Of a stretch of 64,000 nucleotides of DNA, positions 55,578-63,712 are shown piece by piece. Source of the DNA: JACOMS01 sp964352785 (GTDB lineage Bacteria; Pseudomonadota; Alphaproteobacteria; Caulobacterales; Maricaulaceae); the NCBI GenBank assembly GCA_964352785.1, contig CAYGTI010000008.1, positions 1 to 64,000 of the forward strand, read 5' to 3'. The notes beneath the pieces are model-generated. The model worked only from the letters and a program-made list of their open reading frames with translations. It was not told where the DNA came from and searched no databases. The translations under genes and the position numbers were made by a program. Numbering within the stretch: position 1 is the stretch's first letter; each line of letters begins with the position of its first letter.

Positions 55578-56257
55578 ACAGCATAAGCCCCAAAGCTTAT
55601 CACACCGTCCAAGACGAATGGCTGGCGGCCTACAGTGCGGGTCAGCTCTCTGACGCAAAACGTCTTTTGCTAGATTGTCAAGCTGCGATCAATCCGAAGC
55701 TAGGGTCGCGCCTTAACAAGATCGATATGGTCGGCGGCGCTTTGCTTGAGACGGCCAAAGGCGAAGCTATGTCTGATAATTTTATGTCAGGTGTTTTCAA
55801 TAAGATCGATAGATTAGACGCAGCGGCACAAACCTATACGAAAGTAGATAAAAAATCCAAAAACATCGCCGAAGACTGGGTGCCTGCACCTCTAAATGAA
55901 TTTTTAGGCCGGGCTGGGATTCCTTTAAAGTGGAAAAAAATGGGCTTTGGGATGGAACGCTTGCCGATATATCAAGATGGTAATGAAAAGCTTTATTTGC
56001 TCAAATCCCGCTCGGGGCTCAAGATGCCGCATCACTCGCACTACGGTGATGAGTGGGCGCTGATCTTGCAGGGCGGTTATAAGGTTGGCGATCAAGGTTA
56101 TGTTCGGGGTGACCTTCACGCCGAAGACGAAAGCTGCAGGCACGGCCCGGTTGTTGACGACCATGGTGAAGCCTGTATTACATTGGTTGCCAGCATTGGC
56201 GGATTGAAGTTTACAAACCCGGCCTTGCGCCTGTTAAAGCCGATATTAGGTGTTTAG
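55574..56257 (+). CDS. ChrR-like cupin anti-sigma factor with altered zinc site
   Basis: A 227-residue ChrR-type protein. The N-terminal anti-sigma domain (HTVQDEWLAAYSAGQLSDAK) lacks the normal HxxxCxxC zinc motif: alignment to the family puts Gln36, Asn40 and Leu43 in its place, although His10 is kept. The C-terminal cupin retains metal-type residues in MPHHSHYGDEWALILQGGYK and ESCRHGP. It is translationally coupled to the sigma gene. If the zinc site is truly lost, sigma binding must use a metal-free fold. Family assignment is firm; regulation is inferred. Confidence 0.83.
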   Translation: MNSISPKAYHTVQDEWLAAYSAGQLSDAKRLLLDCQAAINPKLGSRLNKIDMVGGALLETAKGEAMSDNFMSGVFNKIDRLDAAAQTYTKVDKKSKNIAEDWVPAPLNEFLGRAGIPLKWKKMGFGMERLPIYQDGNEKLYLLKSRSGLKMPHHSHYGDEWALILQGGYKVGDQGYVRGDLHAEDESCRHGPVVDDHGEACITLVASIGGLKFTNPALRLLKPILGV

Positions 56258-56354
56258 CGCTTAACCTGTTTGGTTTGCATATGGCTTGGTTTTAATAAGT
56301 GCTCTACGGTTGATCCCAAGGTGAATACATTATTATTCATAACATGGGGGCAAC

Positions 56355-57491
56355 ATGCGTAACTTCGAACTTGAGACATATTTTTCTGAATGGGAGTTTC
56401 GAGCCCGCTACCATATGACAGCGTCGGACGCGCAGAGCTTGACCGTCAAAGAGTTATTAGATTTGGCTGAGTTGCCACATGATATGCTCGGGAGTCTTTA
56501 CTTGGGCTATACTGAGACATGGGGCGCGCCTGACTTGCGCGAGGCCATTGCCCAAACATACGACCATATGCAGGCTGAGAATATTTTGTGTTTCGCCGGA
56601 GCAGAGGAAGGTGTTTACGCCGCGATGCGTGTGCTTCTCAGCGCTCAAGATCATGCCATCGTGGTGGTGCCAAATTATCAAGCCGCCGAAACGCTACCGC
56701 TTGATATTTGTCAGGTGACAGGTGTGGCGCTTGATGCCGATCAGAACTGGCACCTTGATCTGAACGTTCTTCGCGATGCGATCCGGCCCAACACGAAACT
56801 TGTCTCCGTGTGTTTTCCGAACAACCCGACAGGAATGATCATTCCCGCCTCAGACTATGCGGAGTTGATCAATATCTGCCGTGATCATGATCTGTATTTA
56901 TTTAGTGACGAGGTTTACCGCTTGCTTGAAACGGATGTATCCAAACGTATTGACCAAGCCGCAGATTTTTATGAAAAAGGGTTATCTCTCAATGTTATGT
57001 CAAAGGCCTATGGTTTACCTGGGCTGCGGATTGGCTGGATCGCAACCCAAGACACAGGTGTTTTGCAGCGGCTTGAGCGGTATAAGCACTATCTGTCGAT
57101 TTGTAATTCTGCACCAAGCGAGCGGTTAGCTGTTATTGCGCTGGGGGTGCGCGGCAAAATCTTGGATCGAAACCGCGCCTTGATGCGCGCTAACCTTGAG
57201 AAACTGGATCAGTTTTTTACTGATTATCCTGACCTTTTTGACTGGGGGCGTCCGGATGGGGGCTGCATTGCTTACCCTAAATTTAAAGGGCGCGGCGGAG
57301 TGGAGGTATTTTGCCAATCTCTCGTAGAAGAGAGCAGCGTTTTATTACTGCCCGCGTCTATTTACCGTTCAGACCTAATGACCACGCCGCCGGATCATTT
57401 CAGGATTGGCTTTGGCCGGGCAGGGCTTGACGCGGGGTTGGCCGCGTTTCGAGACTTTTTAAACCGTCATCACAACAGATTGAGCGCATAG
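56355..57491 (+). CDS. PLP-dependent aminotransferase class I/II
   Basis: A 378-residue fold-type I enzyme. The PLP lysine is in NVMSKAYGLPGLRIGW, preceded by CFPNNPTG, DHDLYLFSDEVYRLLE and GAEEGVYAAMRVLLSAQD for the phosphate side; the C-terminal Arg is in HFRIGFGR. It resembles the capreomycidine synthase-like branch, but this is a broad annotation class and the substrate is unknown. It converges with an SDR gene six bases away. Confidence 0.88.
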   Translation: MRNFELETYFSEWEFRARYHMTASDAQSLTVKELLDLAELPHDMLGSLYLGYTETWGAPDLREAIAQTYDHMQAENILCFAGAEEGVYAAMRVLLSAQDHAIVVVPNYQAAETLPLDICQVTGVALDADQNWHLDLNVLRDAIRPNTKLVSVCFPNNPTGMIIPASDYAELINICRDHDLYLFSDEVYRLLETDVSKRIDQAADFYEKGLSLNVMSKAYGLPGLRIGWIATQDTGVLQRLERYKHYLSICNSAPSERLAVIALGVRGKILDRNRALMRANLEKLDQFFTDYPDLFDWGRPDGGCIAYPKFKGRGGVEVFCQSLVEESSVLLLPASIYRSDLMTTPPDHFRIGFGRAGLDAGLAAFRDFLNRHHNRLSA

Positions 57492-57497
57492 CCTGAG

Positions 57498-58214
57498 TCA
57501 CCGTACATAACTTGCGCCGTTGACATCGAACGTGGCTCCAACAGCAGACGGGCACGCATCTGAGAGTAAAAACGCAATGAGGTTGGCGATTTCTTCGGGC
57601 TGTGCCACGCGGCCCAGAGGGATGTCTGCGACGGCTTTTTTGCGGTTCTCAATATCTTGGGGAGCCATGCGCGTCTCCACCCACCCCGGCGCGACGGCAT
57701 AAAGATGTATATTTTCACCAGATAAAGCCCGTGCCCACGTTTTTGTCATGGCCAGGATGGCCCCTTTGGAGGCCGCATAAGCGGCATGATCTATGCCGTC
57801 GCCCCGGTGACCTGCCCGGCTCGCCACATTTACGATCCGGCCGCCGCCCACGTTTCGGTAATGCGCGATGGCGGCGCGGCAAATATCGGCAGGGGCTTGC
57901 ACATTAACGGCCAGTGTCTTTGCCCACCCCGCGTCCCAATCATCCGCCGTCAGAGATGAGGGCAGGTAAACGCCGGCATTATTGATAACGGCGTCAATCC
58001 GGCCATGCAGATCCAAGGCTTGCTGGAATAACCGCTCGCCGGCTCCGGGCTGGCTCAGGTCTTCATAAAGGAAGTCTTTACCTGCCATGGGGCTTTTACG
58101 GCTCGCATGTGCGATGATCCGCGCGCCTTGCCCTTCGCAAATATTTTTAAGCGCTGCGCCAATGCCGCGCGAGGCCCCTGTTACGAGAATAGTTTTTTCT
58201 GATAGATTGATCAT
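57498..58214 (-). CDS. Short-chain dehydrogenase/reductase
   Basis: A 238-residue NAD(P)-dependent SDR. It has the cofactor motif TGASRGIGAAL, NNAGVY, catalytic Ser in NVASRAGH, and YAASKGAILAMTKTWA (Tyr-x3-Lys). The C-terminal GRVAQPEEIANLIAFLLSD is typical of FabG-like members. HASRK after strand 2 suggests NADP preference. Its substrate is unknown. Confidence 0.9.
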   Translation of the reverse strand: MINLSEKTILVTGASRGIGAALKNICEGQGARIIAHASRKSPMAGKDFLYEDLSQPGAGERLFQQALDLHGRIDAVINNAGVYLPSSLTADDWDAGWAKTLAVNVQAPADICRAAIAHYRNVGGGRIVNVASRAGHRGDGIDHAAYAASKGAILAMTKTWARALSGENIHLYAVAPGWVETRMAPQDIENRKKAVADIPLGRVAQPEEIANLIAFLLSDACPSAVGATFDVNGASYVR

Positions 58215-58372
58215 ACAAATTGGGTAAATCAGGCTTGGGGGTTTTACAATCCCGAAGCGCTAGTAAAAGTCAGCAGTGTTCGCGACCAAACGCTCCTTAT
58301 ATTTGAGGGTATAGGCCCAAGACGGGCCGTCCTGACAAACCGCCTGCACCTGCCGCATAAAACGCCGACGGC

Positions 58373-58600
58373 TTAGGGTTTGGGTTTTTGCACCTCTTTT
58401 ATCGCCCAAACCCGCAAATATGAGGCGAGGCTGTGGCGGTGACCTGCAAAAACACGCTCATCATCCATACGTGTTAAAAATCCGGCAAAAGACAGGCCTT
58501 GCTCTGTGACGGCGCAGTCGATCACGTCCCAAAACTCCGGCTCAAGAGCAACGGATGTAGGGTGACCATGCAGGGTAAGTGAACGTTTTTGGCGTACCAT
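58373..58600 (-). CDS. Ribbon-helix-helix domain protein (RHH_4 type)
   Basis: A 75-residue protein (ATG at 58600, GGAG upstream) matching the alphaproteobacterial RHH_4 family: KRSLTLHGHPTSVALEPEFW and LSFAGFLTRMDDERV, ending SLASYLRVWAIKEV. Such proteins are probable DNA-binding dimers with unknown operators. It is divergent from the LRAT-like gene across 134 bases, so it could regulate that gene. Confidence 0.8.
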   Translation of the reverse strand: MVRQKRSLTLHGHPTSVALEPEFWDVIDCAVTEQGLSFAGFLTRMDDERVFAGHRHSLASYLRVWAIKEVQKPKP

Positions 58601-58734
58601 AGCAGGGAGCTCCTTGCCTGTGAGCATAAACAAAACCAGAAAATTTAAAAAGCCCTGAACTTGGCTTTCAAGATGTGATTTGTGCACTTGCAAGACCTTT
58701 GTTTTATTGATAATCAATAAAAAAAGGAGTGCGT

Positions 58735-59094
58735 ATGTGGTACCAACCCGGAGACGTTGTCAGGGTTCGCGTTAACGGTTTTATCGAGCATGAAGGTATC
58801 ATGACGGAAAGCGGGCGCGTGATTTCTAATTCCCGGCGGCGCGGCGCCGTTGTCGAAGAATCAGCGCGCGATTTTGCAGGAGGGCGAAAGGTTGAAACTA
58901 TTGGCCGTCTTTCAAACCTACCTGTGGCACAAGTTTTAAGTAATGCACGGGCACGCTTGGGGCGAGGCTACAGCGCTTACAATTATAACTGCCAACATTT
59001 TGTAAGGGACTGTTACGGTCTTGGCCGGCGTAGCCCCCAGAAAAAACTGGCACTCGGCGCGGTAGCGTTGATAGGGCTGTTGGCGATTTTTTAA
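58735..59094 (+). CDS. LRAT-domain (NlpC/P60-like) protein with C-terminal anchor
   Basis: A 119-residue protein (ATG at 58735, AAAGGAG upstream). It shows the LRAT/H-REV107 circularly permuted NlpC fold: PGDVVRVRVNGFIEHEGI with His19, then NCQHFVRDCYGLGRRSPQ with Cys86 as the probable thiol nucleophile. Residues 104-119 form a C-terminal hydrophobic anchor (LALGAVALIGLLAIF). In eukaryotes the family moves acyl groups between lipids. The second histidine of LRAT is replaced by Asn (VISNS), so activity is uncertain. Confidence 0.75.
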   Translation: MWYQPGDVVRVRVNGFIEHEGIMTESGRVISNSRRRGAVVEESARDFAGGRKVETIGRLSNLPVAQVLSNARARLGRGYSAYNYNCQHFVRDCYGLGRRSPQKKLALGAVALIGLLAIF

Positions 59095-59231
59095 ACCTCT
59101 ATGATAAAAATATTCATTTGCGTGGCCCCTTTTACCCAGCCCCGTTGCAGACCGTAAAAATCTGTAATATAAAAATTCCAAGCGCTTTTGAAGAATCACG
59201 AGCGCGGTAACGGAGCGCTCAGGGGCACATT

Positions 59232-59828
59232 ATGATCAAATTAATTTTCGGCGGCTTTGCCATGGCCGTAGGCTTATGTATGTTGGCAATTGTACCGGCG
59301 CAGGCGGGTGAAATCCGCGTGGGTGTTTGGGAGCATGATGCGGAGTTTTTCGGCATTGGCGGCAGTAAAGGCAAAGAGACCAGCGCCGCTGTCTCGTTGG
59401 ATTACATCTGGGATTCGCCGGATTGGCTGTCTTGGGTGGATAGTCCTAGGCCTTATGTTGGCGGCTTGATGAACCTCGATGGCAATACGAATTTTGTTGG
59501 GGCTGGCCTTGAGTGGCAGGGCAATATAACGGACAATGTTTATGCGATTTATGCCTTGGGTATCTCCGCCCATGACGGAACCAAAGAAGTGCCCAGCCCG
59601 AATAATGAAACCAATCCGCAGGTGATCAATAATCTCGTGAACCGCAAAGCTCAAGAGATTGAATTTGGCAGCTCCGTACTCTTTCGCAATGCGTTTGGAT
59701 TTGGTTATAACTTTAGCGAAGATATTGGCGTTGAGATCGTCTGGGAGCATCTCAGCCATGCGAAAATTTTCGATGAGGTTAATGAAGGCATTGATAATGT
59801 CGGCGTTCGTGTCTCACGGCGATTCTAA
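59232..59828 (+). CDS. Acyloxyacyl hydrolase / lipid A 3-O-deacylase PagL-like
   Basis: A 198-residue outer-membrane beta-barrel with a signal peptide (residues 1-25, ending PAQAG). The C-terminal signature WEHLSHAKIF with NEGIDNVGVRVSRRF matches PagL, whose His-Ser pair would be His173 and Ser175, with Glu185 nearby. The chain ends in Phe, as outer-membrane proteins usually do. It would remove the 3-O acyl chain of lipid A. It follows the LRAT-like gene by 137 bases. Confidence 0.82.
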   Translation: MIKLIFGGFAMAVGLCMLAIVPAQAGEIRVGVWEHDAEFFGIGGSKGKETSAAVSLDYIWDSPDWLSWVDSPRPYVGGLMNLDGNTNFVGAGLEWQGNITDNVYAIYALGISAHDGTKEVPSPNNETNPQVINNLVNRKAQEIEFGSSVLFRNAFGFGYNFSEDIGVEIVWEHLSHAKIFDEVNEGIDNVGVRVSRRF

Positions 59829-59900
59829 GGTTATACAGTCTATTTGCACTATTGATTTTTAACGTGTTCAGCCTTAGGTGACGGGCGCGAAGGATAGTGC

Positions 59901-60740
59901 ATGACCGATTTTCAAACAATATCTGGCCTCGGACAAGTTGCAGAGGACTATGACGCGCTTCTCTGCGATATTTGGGGTGTGATCCACAATGGGCGCGAGC
60001 CATTTTTGGAGGCGTGTGAGGCATTAGAGCGTTTTCGCGCCGAGCGCGGGCCTGTTATTCTGATTTCAAATTCTCCGCGCCCGTCCGTATCGATACCGGA
60101 GCAGTTCCGGCAGGTTGGCGTTCCCGGTGAATTATGGGACGCGATTGTGACATCCGGTGATGCAACGATTGATGAACTTGCGCGCCGCGCGCCTGGCCCG
60201 GCTTTCAAGCTTGGCCCCGATAGAGACGACGGCATTTACGAAAACCTAGAGATGAATTTTTCAGACCTTTCGGACGCGGCATTTATTTCCTGCACAGGAC
60301 TGTTTGACGACGAAAATGAAACGCCGGAAGATTATTTGGCATTGCTAACGGAAGCCCGGGATTTAAATCTACCGCTAGTCTGCGCAAACCCGGATGTTAA
60401 AGCCAAGCGCGGTAACAGGATTATTTATTGCGGCGGCGCGCTGGCAAAACTCTACGAAGAGCTTGGCGGTGATGTGGTCTATGCAGGTAAACCTCACGCG
60501 CCGATTTACCGCCTTTCTAAAGCATGGCTAGAGGAAACAGCGGGCTATCTGCCGCCGCCTGAACGTATTTTAGCGATTGGTGATAATATTTTTACAGATT
60601 TGCGCGGCGCGCAAAATGAGGGTTTTGACTGTCTGTATATTGAGGACGGCCTCTATGCTGATACAGCCGAAAAACTTACCGGCTTGCTGACCGAGCATGG
60701 TATCACGGCGCGCTACATGGCGTCGTCGCTGAATTGGTAA
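59901..60740 (+). CDS. HAD-superfamily hydrolase, TIGR01459 family (class IIA)
   Basis: A 279-residue HAD phosphatase. Motif I is YDALLCDIWGVIHNG (Asp nucleophile), motif II ILISNSPRPS, and motifs III and IV VYAGKPHAPIYRL with AIGDNIFTDLRGAQ. The alphaproteobacterial TIGR01459 family is related to NagD/PGP-type phosphatases; the substrate is unknown. The start has a GAAGGAT ribosome site upstream. Confidence 0.9.
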   Translation: MTDFQTISGLGQVAEDYDALLCDIWGVIHNGREPFLEACEALERFRAERGPVILISNSPRPSVSIPEQFRQVGVPGELWDAIVTSGDATIDELARRAPGPAFKLGPDRDDGIYENLEMNFSDLSDAAFISCTGLFDDENETPEDYLALLTEARDLNLPLVCANPDVKAKRGNRIIYCGGALAKLYEELGGDVVYAGKPHAPIYRLSKAWLEETAGYLPPPERILAIGDNIFTDLRGAQNEGFDCLYIEDGLYADTAEKLTGLLTEHGITARYMASSLNW

Positions 60741-60809
60741 AGCGTATCAATACTAGAACTGAAGACACGAAACGGCTAAGTTAACCTGATGGGGAAGGCA
60801 GCACAGTTT

Positions 60810-61250
60810 ATGAAAAACGATCAGAAATTTTATTTAGAAGACTTGGAAGTCGGCATGCGGGCGACGACCAGCATGGTGATAACGGGCGAAAAAATTGATA
60901 CATTCGCTGAGGTTATTGGCGATTTTAATCCAATACATGTAGATGAAGAGTACGCCGCGACAACGATGTTTGGCCGCAGGATTGCCCATGGCGCGTTATC
61001 GGCCTCTTTGATATCGAATGTACTGGGCAATGATTTGCCAGGGCCCGGCGCAGTGTTTGTCGAGCTTAATCTGCGCTTTCGCCGTCCGGCCTTTATTGAT
61101 GACGAGGTTATCGCGGTGGCTGAAGTTGTAGAAATTAACGAAAAAACAGGCCGCGTAAAAATGAAATGTTATTGCGAAGTGAACGGCAAGCAAATTTGCC
61201 GGGGAGATGCTGGTGTTGTTGTCTCAAAGCGGCCTAAAGACGACGCATAA
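60810..61250 (+). CDS. MaoC-family (R)-enoyl-CoA hydratase-like
   Basis: A 146-residue hot-dog-fold hydratase (start at ATG 60810; one at 60789 adds seven residues). The hydratase-2 signature GDFNPIHVDEEYA holds the catalytic Asp and His, followed by FGRRIAHGALSASLI. Such enzymes (PhaJ type) make (R)-3-hydroxyacyl-CoA, the precursor for PHA synthase, so it may serve the phaC product; this is inference. Its stop TAAATG overlaps the ribF start region. Confidence 0.85.
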   Translation: MKNDQKFYLEDLEVGMRATTSMVITGEKIDTFAEVIGDFNPIHVDEEYAATTMFGRRIAHGALSASLISNVLGNDLPGPGAVFVELNLRFRRPAFIDDEVIAVAEVVEINEKTGRVKMKCYCEVNGKQICRGDAGVVVSKRPKDDA

Positions 61251-62225
61251 ATGCAGGTCATTCAGAGGTATACCGGGCTAAGCGCTGATGCGCAGGGCGC
61301 AGTTATAGCGCTCGGTAACTTTGACGGTCTGCACCGGGGTCACCAAGCCGTGATCGCGGCAGCAAAAAATATTGCTGACCAGCTTGGTGCGCCGCTGGGT
61401 ATTGGTGTTTTTCGTCCTCACCCGTTTCGGTTTTTCAAACCCGATGCCGAGCCGTTCCGTTTGATGAGTGCGCGCACTCGCGCAGAGCTTTTGCCGACTT
61501 ATGGCGTGAATATACTCTATGAAATCCCGTTTGATAATGAGTTGCGCGATATGGACGACGAGGCTTTCGTCGAGACCGTTCTGCATCAGGGCCTTGGAAT
61601 TCGCCATGTTGTCGTTGGTGAGGATTTTGGGTTTGGGAAAAATCGCTGTGGAAACACCGAGAGCTTAAAACGTTTATGCGAGCAGCGCGGCATTGGAGTC
61701 ACAGCTTTGCCGCCGGTTGGTCTTCATCACATTTATGGCAAGTACGGCTCTACCGAAGTGCGCGACGCGGTGCGCGGCGGAGATGTTTTTAATGCGGCGC
61801 ATATGCTGTCGCGGCCATGGGTTGTAGACGGCGAAGTTCAAAAAGGACAACAGCGCGGACGCACCATCGGTTTTCCGACAGCTAATCTTGATTTTGGCGA
61901 TTTAGTGCGCCCCAAATTTGGTGTCTATTGCGTCGAGGTTAAGTTACCGGACGAAGATGTCTGGCATCCGGGCGTGGCTAACACAGGAAACCGTCCGACG
62001 GTTGGCGGCGAGGAGGCGCGGCTAGAGGTGCATATATTTGATTTTGACCGGGATATTTACGGCCAACACGCCCAAGTTGCATTTCGTAGTTTCATTCGCG
62101 ACGAAAAAAAGTTTGAAAATTTTGAGGCGCTGAAGGATCAAATCCAAAGAGACTCAGACGGCGCGCGGGCTATTTTTGGTATAGCGGACGTTGATTCCGG
62201 CGCGCCTAAAGTTGAGTTTCTTTAG
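61251..62225 (+). CDS. ribF: Bifunctional riboflavin kinase / FMN adenylyltransferase
   Basis: A 324-residue RibF. The N-terminal nucleotidyltransferase domain shows VIALGNFDGLHRGHQAVI and VVGEDFGFGKNR, and the C-terminal kinase shows GRTIGFPTANLDF, the Thr/Asn site GVANTGNRPTVGG and LEVHIFDFDRDIYG. It converts riboflavin to FMN and FAD. The MaoC stop is one base from its ATG, so the two genes are likely co-translated. The upstream ribosome site is weak. Confidence 0.95.
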   Translation: MQVIQRYTGLSADAQGAVIALGNFDGLHRGHQAVIAAAKNIADQLGAPLGIGVFRPHPFRFFKPDAEPFRLMSARTRAELLPTYGVNILYEIPFDNELRDMDDEAFVETVLHQGLGIRHVVVGEDFGFGKNRCGNTESLKRLCEQRGIGVTALPPVGLHHIYGKYGSTEVRDAVRGGDVFNAAHMLSRPWVVDGEVQKGQQRGRTIGFPTANLDFGDLVRPKFGVYCVEVKLPDEDVWHPGVANTGNRPTVGGEEARLEVHIFDFDRDIYGQHAQVAFRSFIRDEKKFENFEALKDQIQRDSDGARAIFGIADVDSGAPKVEFL

Positions 62226-62238
62226 GTCTCAAATAGTA

Positions 62239-62329
62239 CATTTCACGTTTACTCATACTCAGAAGGGCATTGGAAAATGGGCGAAAAAAGCCCAAAGCCC
62301 AATGTCCGATTCCGAATTAACGTGAAATG
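62239..62329. repeat. 91-bp palindromic element
   Basis: Perfect 11-base terminal inverted repeats CATTTCACGTT (62239-62249) and AACGTGAAATG (62319-62329) enclose nested pairing (GGGC-ATTGG with CCCAATG, and GGGC-GAAAAAA-GCCC). It occupies the gap between the convergent ribF and amidohydrolase genes and could act as a bidirectional terminator. A diverged relative lies at 43991. Confidence 0.7.
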
Positions 62330-62331
62330 AG

Positions 62332-63612
62332 CTAGTCGTTTTTATAGACCTTGCCTTCTTTCATCACGAAGTCCACGTCTAGCAGCGCGGAAATATCAGA
62401 AAGCGGGTTACCGCCTACGGCAATAAGGTCAGCGTGTTTTCCCGGCTCGAGGGTTCCTATTTGTTCGTCCATACCAATATGCTGAGCGGCCACAACCGTG
62501 GCGGCTTTAATGGCGTCCATTTCGCTCATCCCGGCCTCTACCATATAAAGAAACTCTTTGGCATTTTCGCCGTGTTTCGACACGCCTGTATCTGTGCCGA
62601 ACGCGACTTTAACCCCGCCAGTCCAAGCGGTACGGAGCATATCCTGCATTTGCGGGCCGACTTCGAGCGCTTTCTTGGCTGAATTTGGCGGTAAGAATGT
62701 TTCATTTGTCGCCCAGTCTACAACGGTCATACCCGCGAGAACGGTGGGGACGAGAACAACGTCATATTTTTTAAACAGGCGCGCTGTCTCCGCGTCCAGA
62801 TAGGTTCCGTGTTCAATCGATGAAACCCCGGCTTTCAGCGCGCTTTCAATGCCGTCTTTTCCGTGGGCGTGCGCGGTGACTTTGCGTCCCATTTTCTTCG
62901 CGGTCTCGACGATAGCGACAAGTTCATCATCAAAAAACTGCTGCCCCGTTCCGGCATTGGTGTTGGAGAGAACTCCGCCTGTGGCGGTGATTTTAATTAC
63001 ATCAGCTCCGCCTTTAACGGCGGCTCTGACGGCGCGGCGGCAATCATCAGCGCCGTCGCAAATCGTTTTTGATTTATGTAGGTCTAAGATATCTTCGCGG
63101 TAGCCATGGGCGTCGCCGTGCCCGCCCGTGGCTGAAATAGCGGGCCCTGACGCTTTGATATGGGGGCCGGGGATTTTTCCTGCATTTACCGCACGGCGCA
63201 AGGCAAAAATCTCTTTTGGCCCGCCAACATCTTGGACGGCTGTGAACCCGGCCATCAGGGTTTTGCGGGCATTGACGGCGGCGTTATAGGCGACGTCTCC
63301 GGCTTCCTGCGTGACGCCGTCTAAGCGGTTATTGGGGTTCCATTCCGAACGTAAGTGCACGTGACTGTCAATCATGCCGGGCATGACGAAACTGTTTTTA
63401 AGGTCAATGATAGTAGCTGTGTCGCTCGTCACATACCCTGCGATGATGGAGTCTATTTTCCCGTCCGCGATGATAATGGTTTGCTGCGTTTTAGCGGCTT
63501 GCCCGGGTACGGCTAAAACTATCCCCGCATGGACATAAGTCTGCGTACCGTCGCCCGCCAGAGCCGGAGCCGCGAGCAGTATAGCGGCTGCTACAATCAA
63601 GAGTTTTTTCAT
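62332..63612 (-). CDS. Secreted amidohydrolase (Xaa-Pro dipeptidase / prolidase-like)
   Basis: A 426-residue amidohydrolase with a signal peptide (residues 1-19, ending PALAG). Metal ligands are in GMIDSHVHLRSEW, KVTAHAHGKDGIESALKAG with SSIEHGTYLDAETA, and the Asp in VAFGTDTGVSKHGENAKEF. It matches the imidazolonepropionase-like group that includes Xaa-Pro dipeptidases. It probably works in the periplasm on peptides or N-acyl compounds. It is divergent from nothing and ends at the palindromic element. Confidence 0.85.
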   Translation of the reverse strand: MKKLLIVAAAILLAAPALAGDGTQTYVHAGIVLAVPGQAAKTQQTIIIADGKIDSIIAGYVTSDTATIIDLKNSFVMPGMIDSHVHLRSEWNPNNRLDGVTQEAGDVAYNAAVNARKTLMAGFTAVQDVGGPKEIFALRRAVNAGKIPGPHIKASGPAISATGGHGDAHGYREDILDLHKSKTICDGADDCRRAVRAAVKGGADVIKITATGGVLSNTNAGTGQQFFDDELVAIVETAKKMGRKVTAHAHGKDGIESALKAGVSSIEHGTYLDAETARLFKKYDVVLVPTVLAGMTVVDWATNETFLPPNSAKKALEVGPQMQDMLRTAWTGGVKVAFGTDTGVSKHGENAKEFLYMVEAGMSEMDAIKAATVVAAQHIGMDEQIGTLEPGKHADLIAVGGNPLSDISALLDVDFVMKEGKVYKND

Positions 63613-63712
63613 ATTATCATCCCCGTATATTTTTGCTTACCATGCCAGAGAAATGGCCGAATGACAGCAGTAAATATCAAATGGGCGCTCGCGCCGTATC
63701 AGAGAGGTTGGC

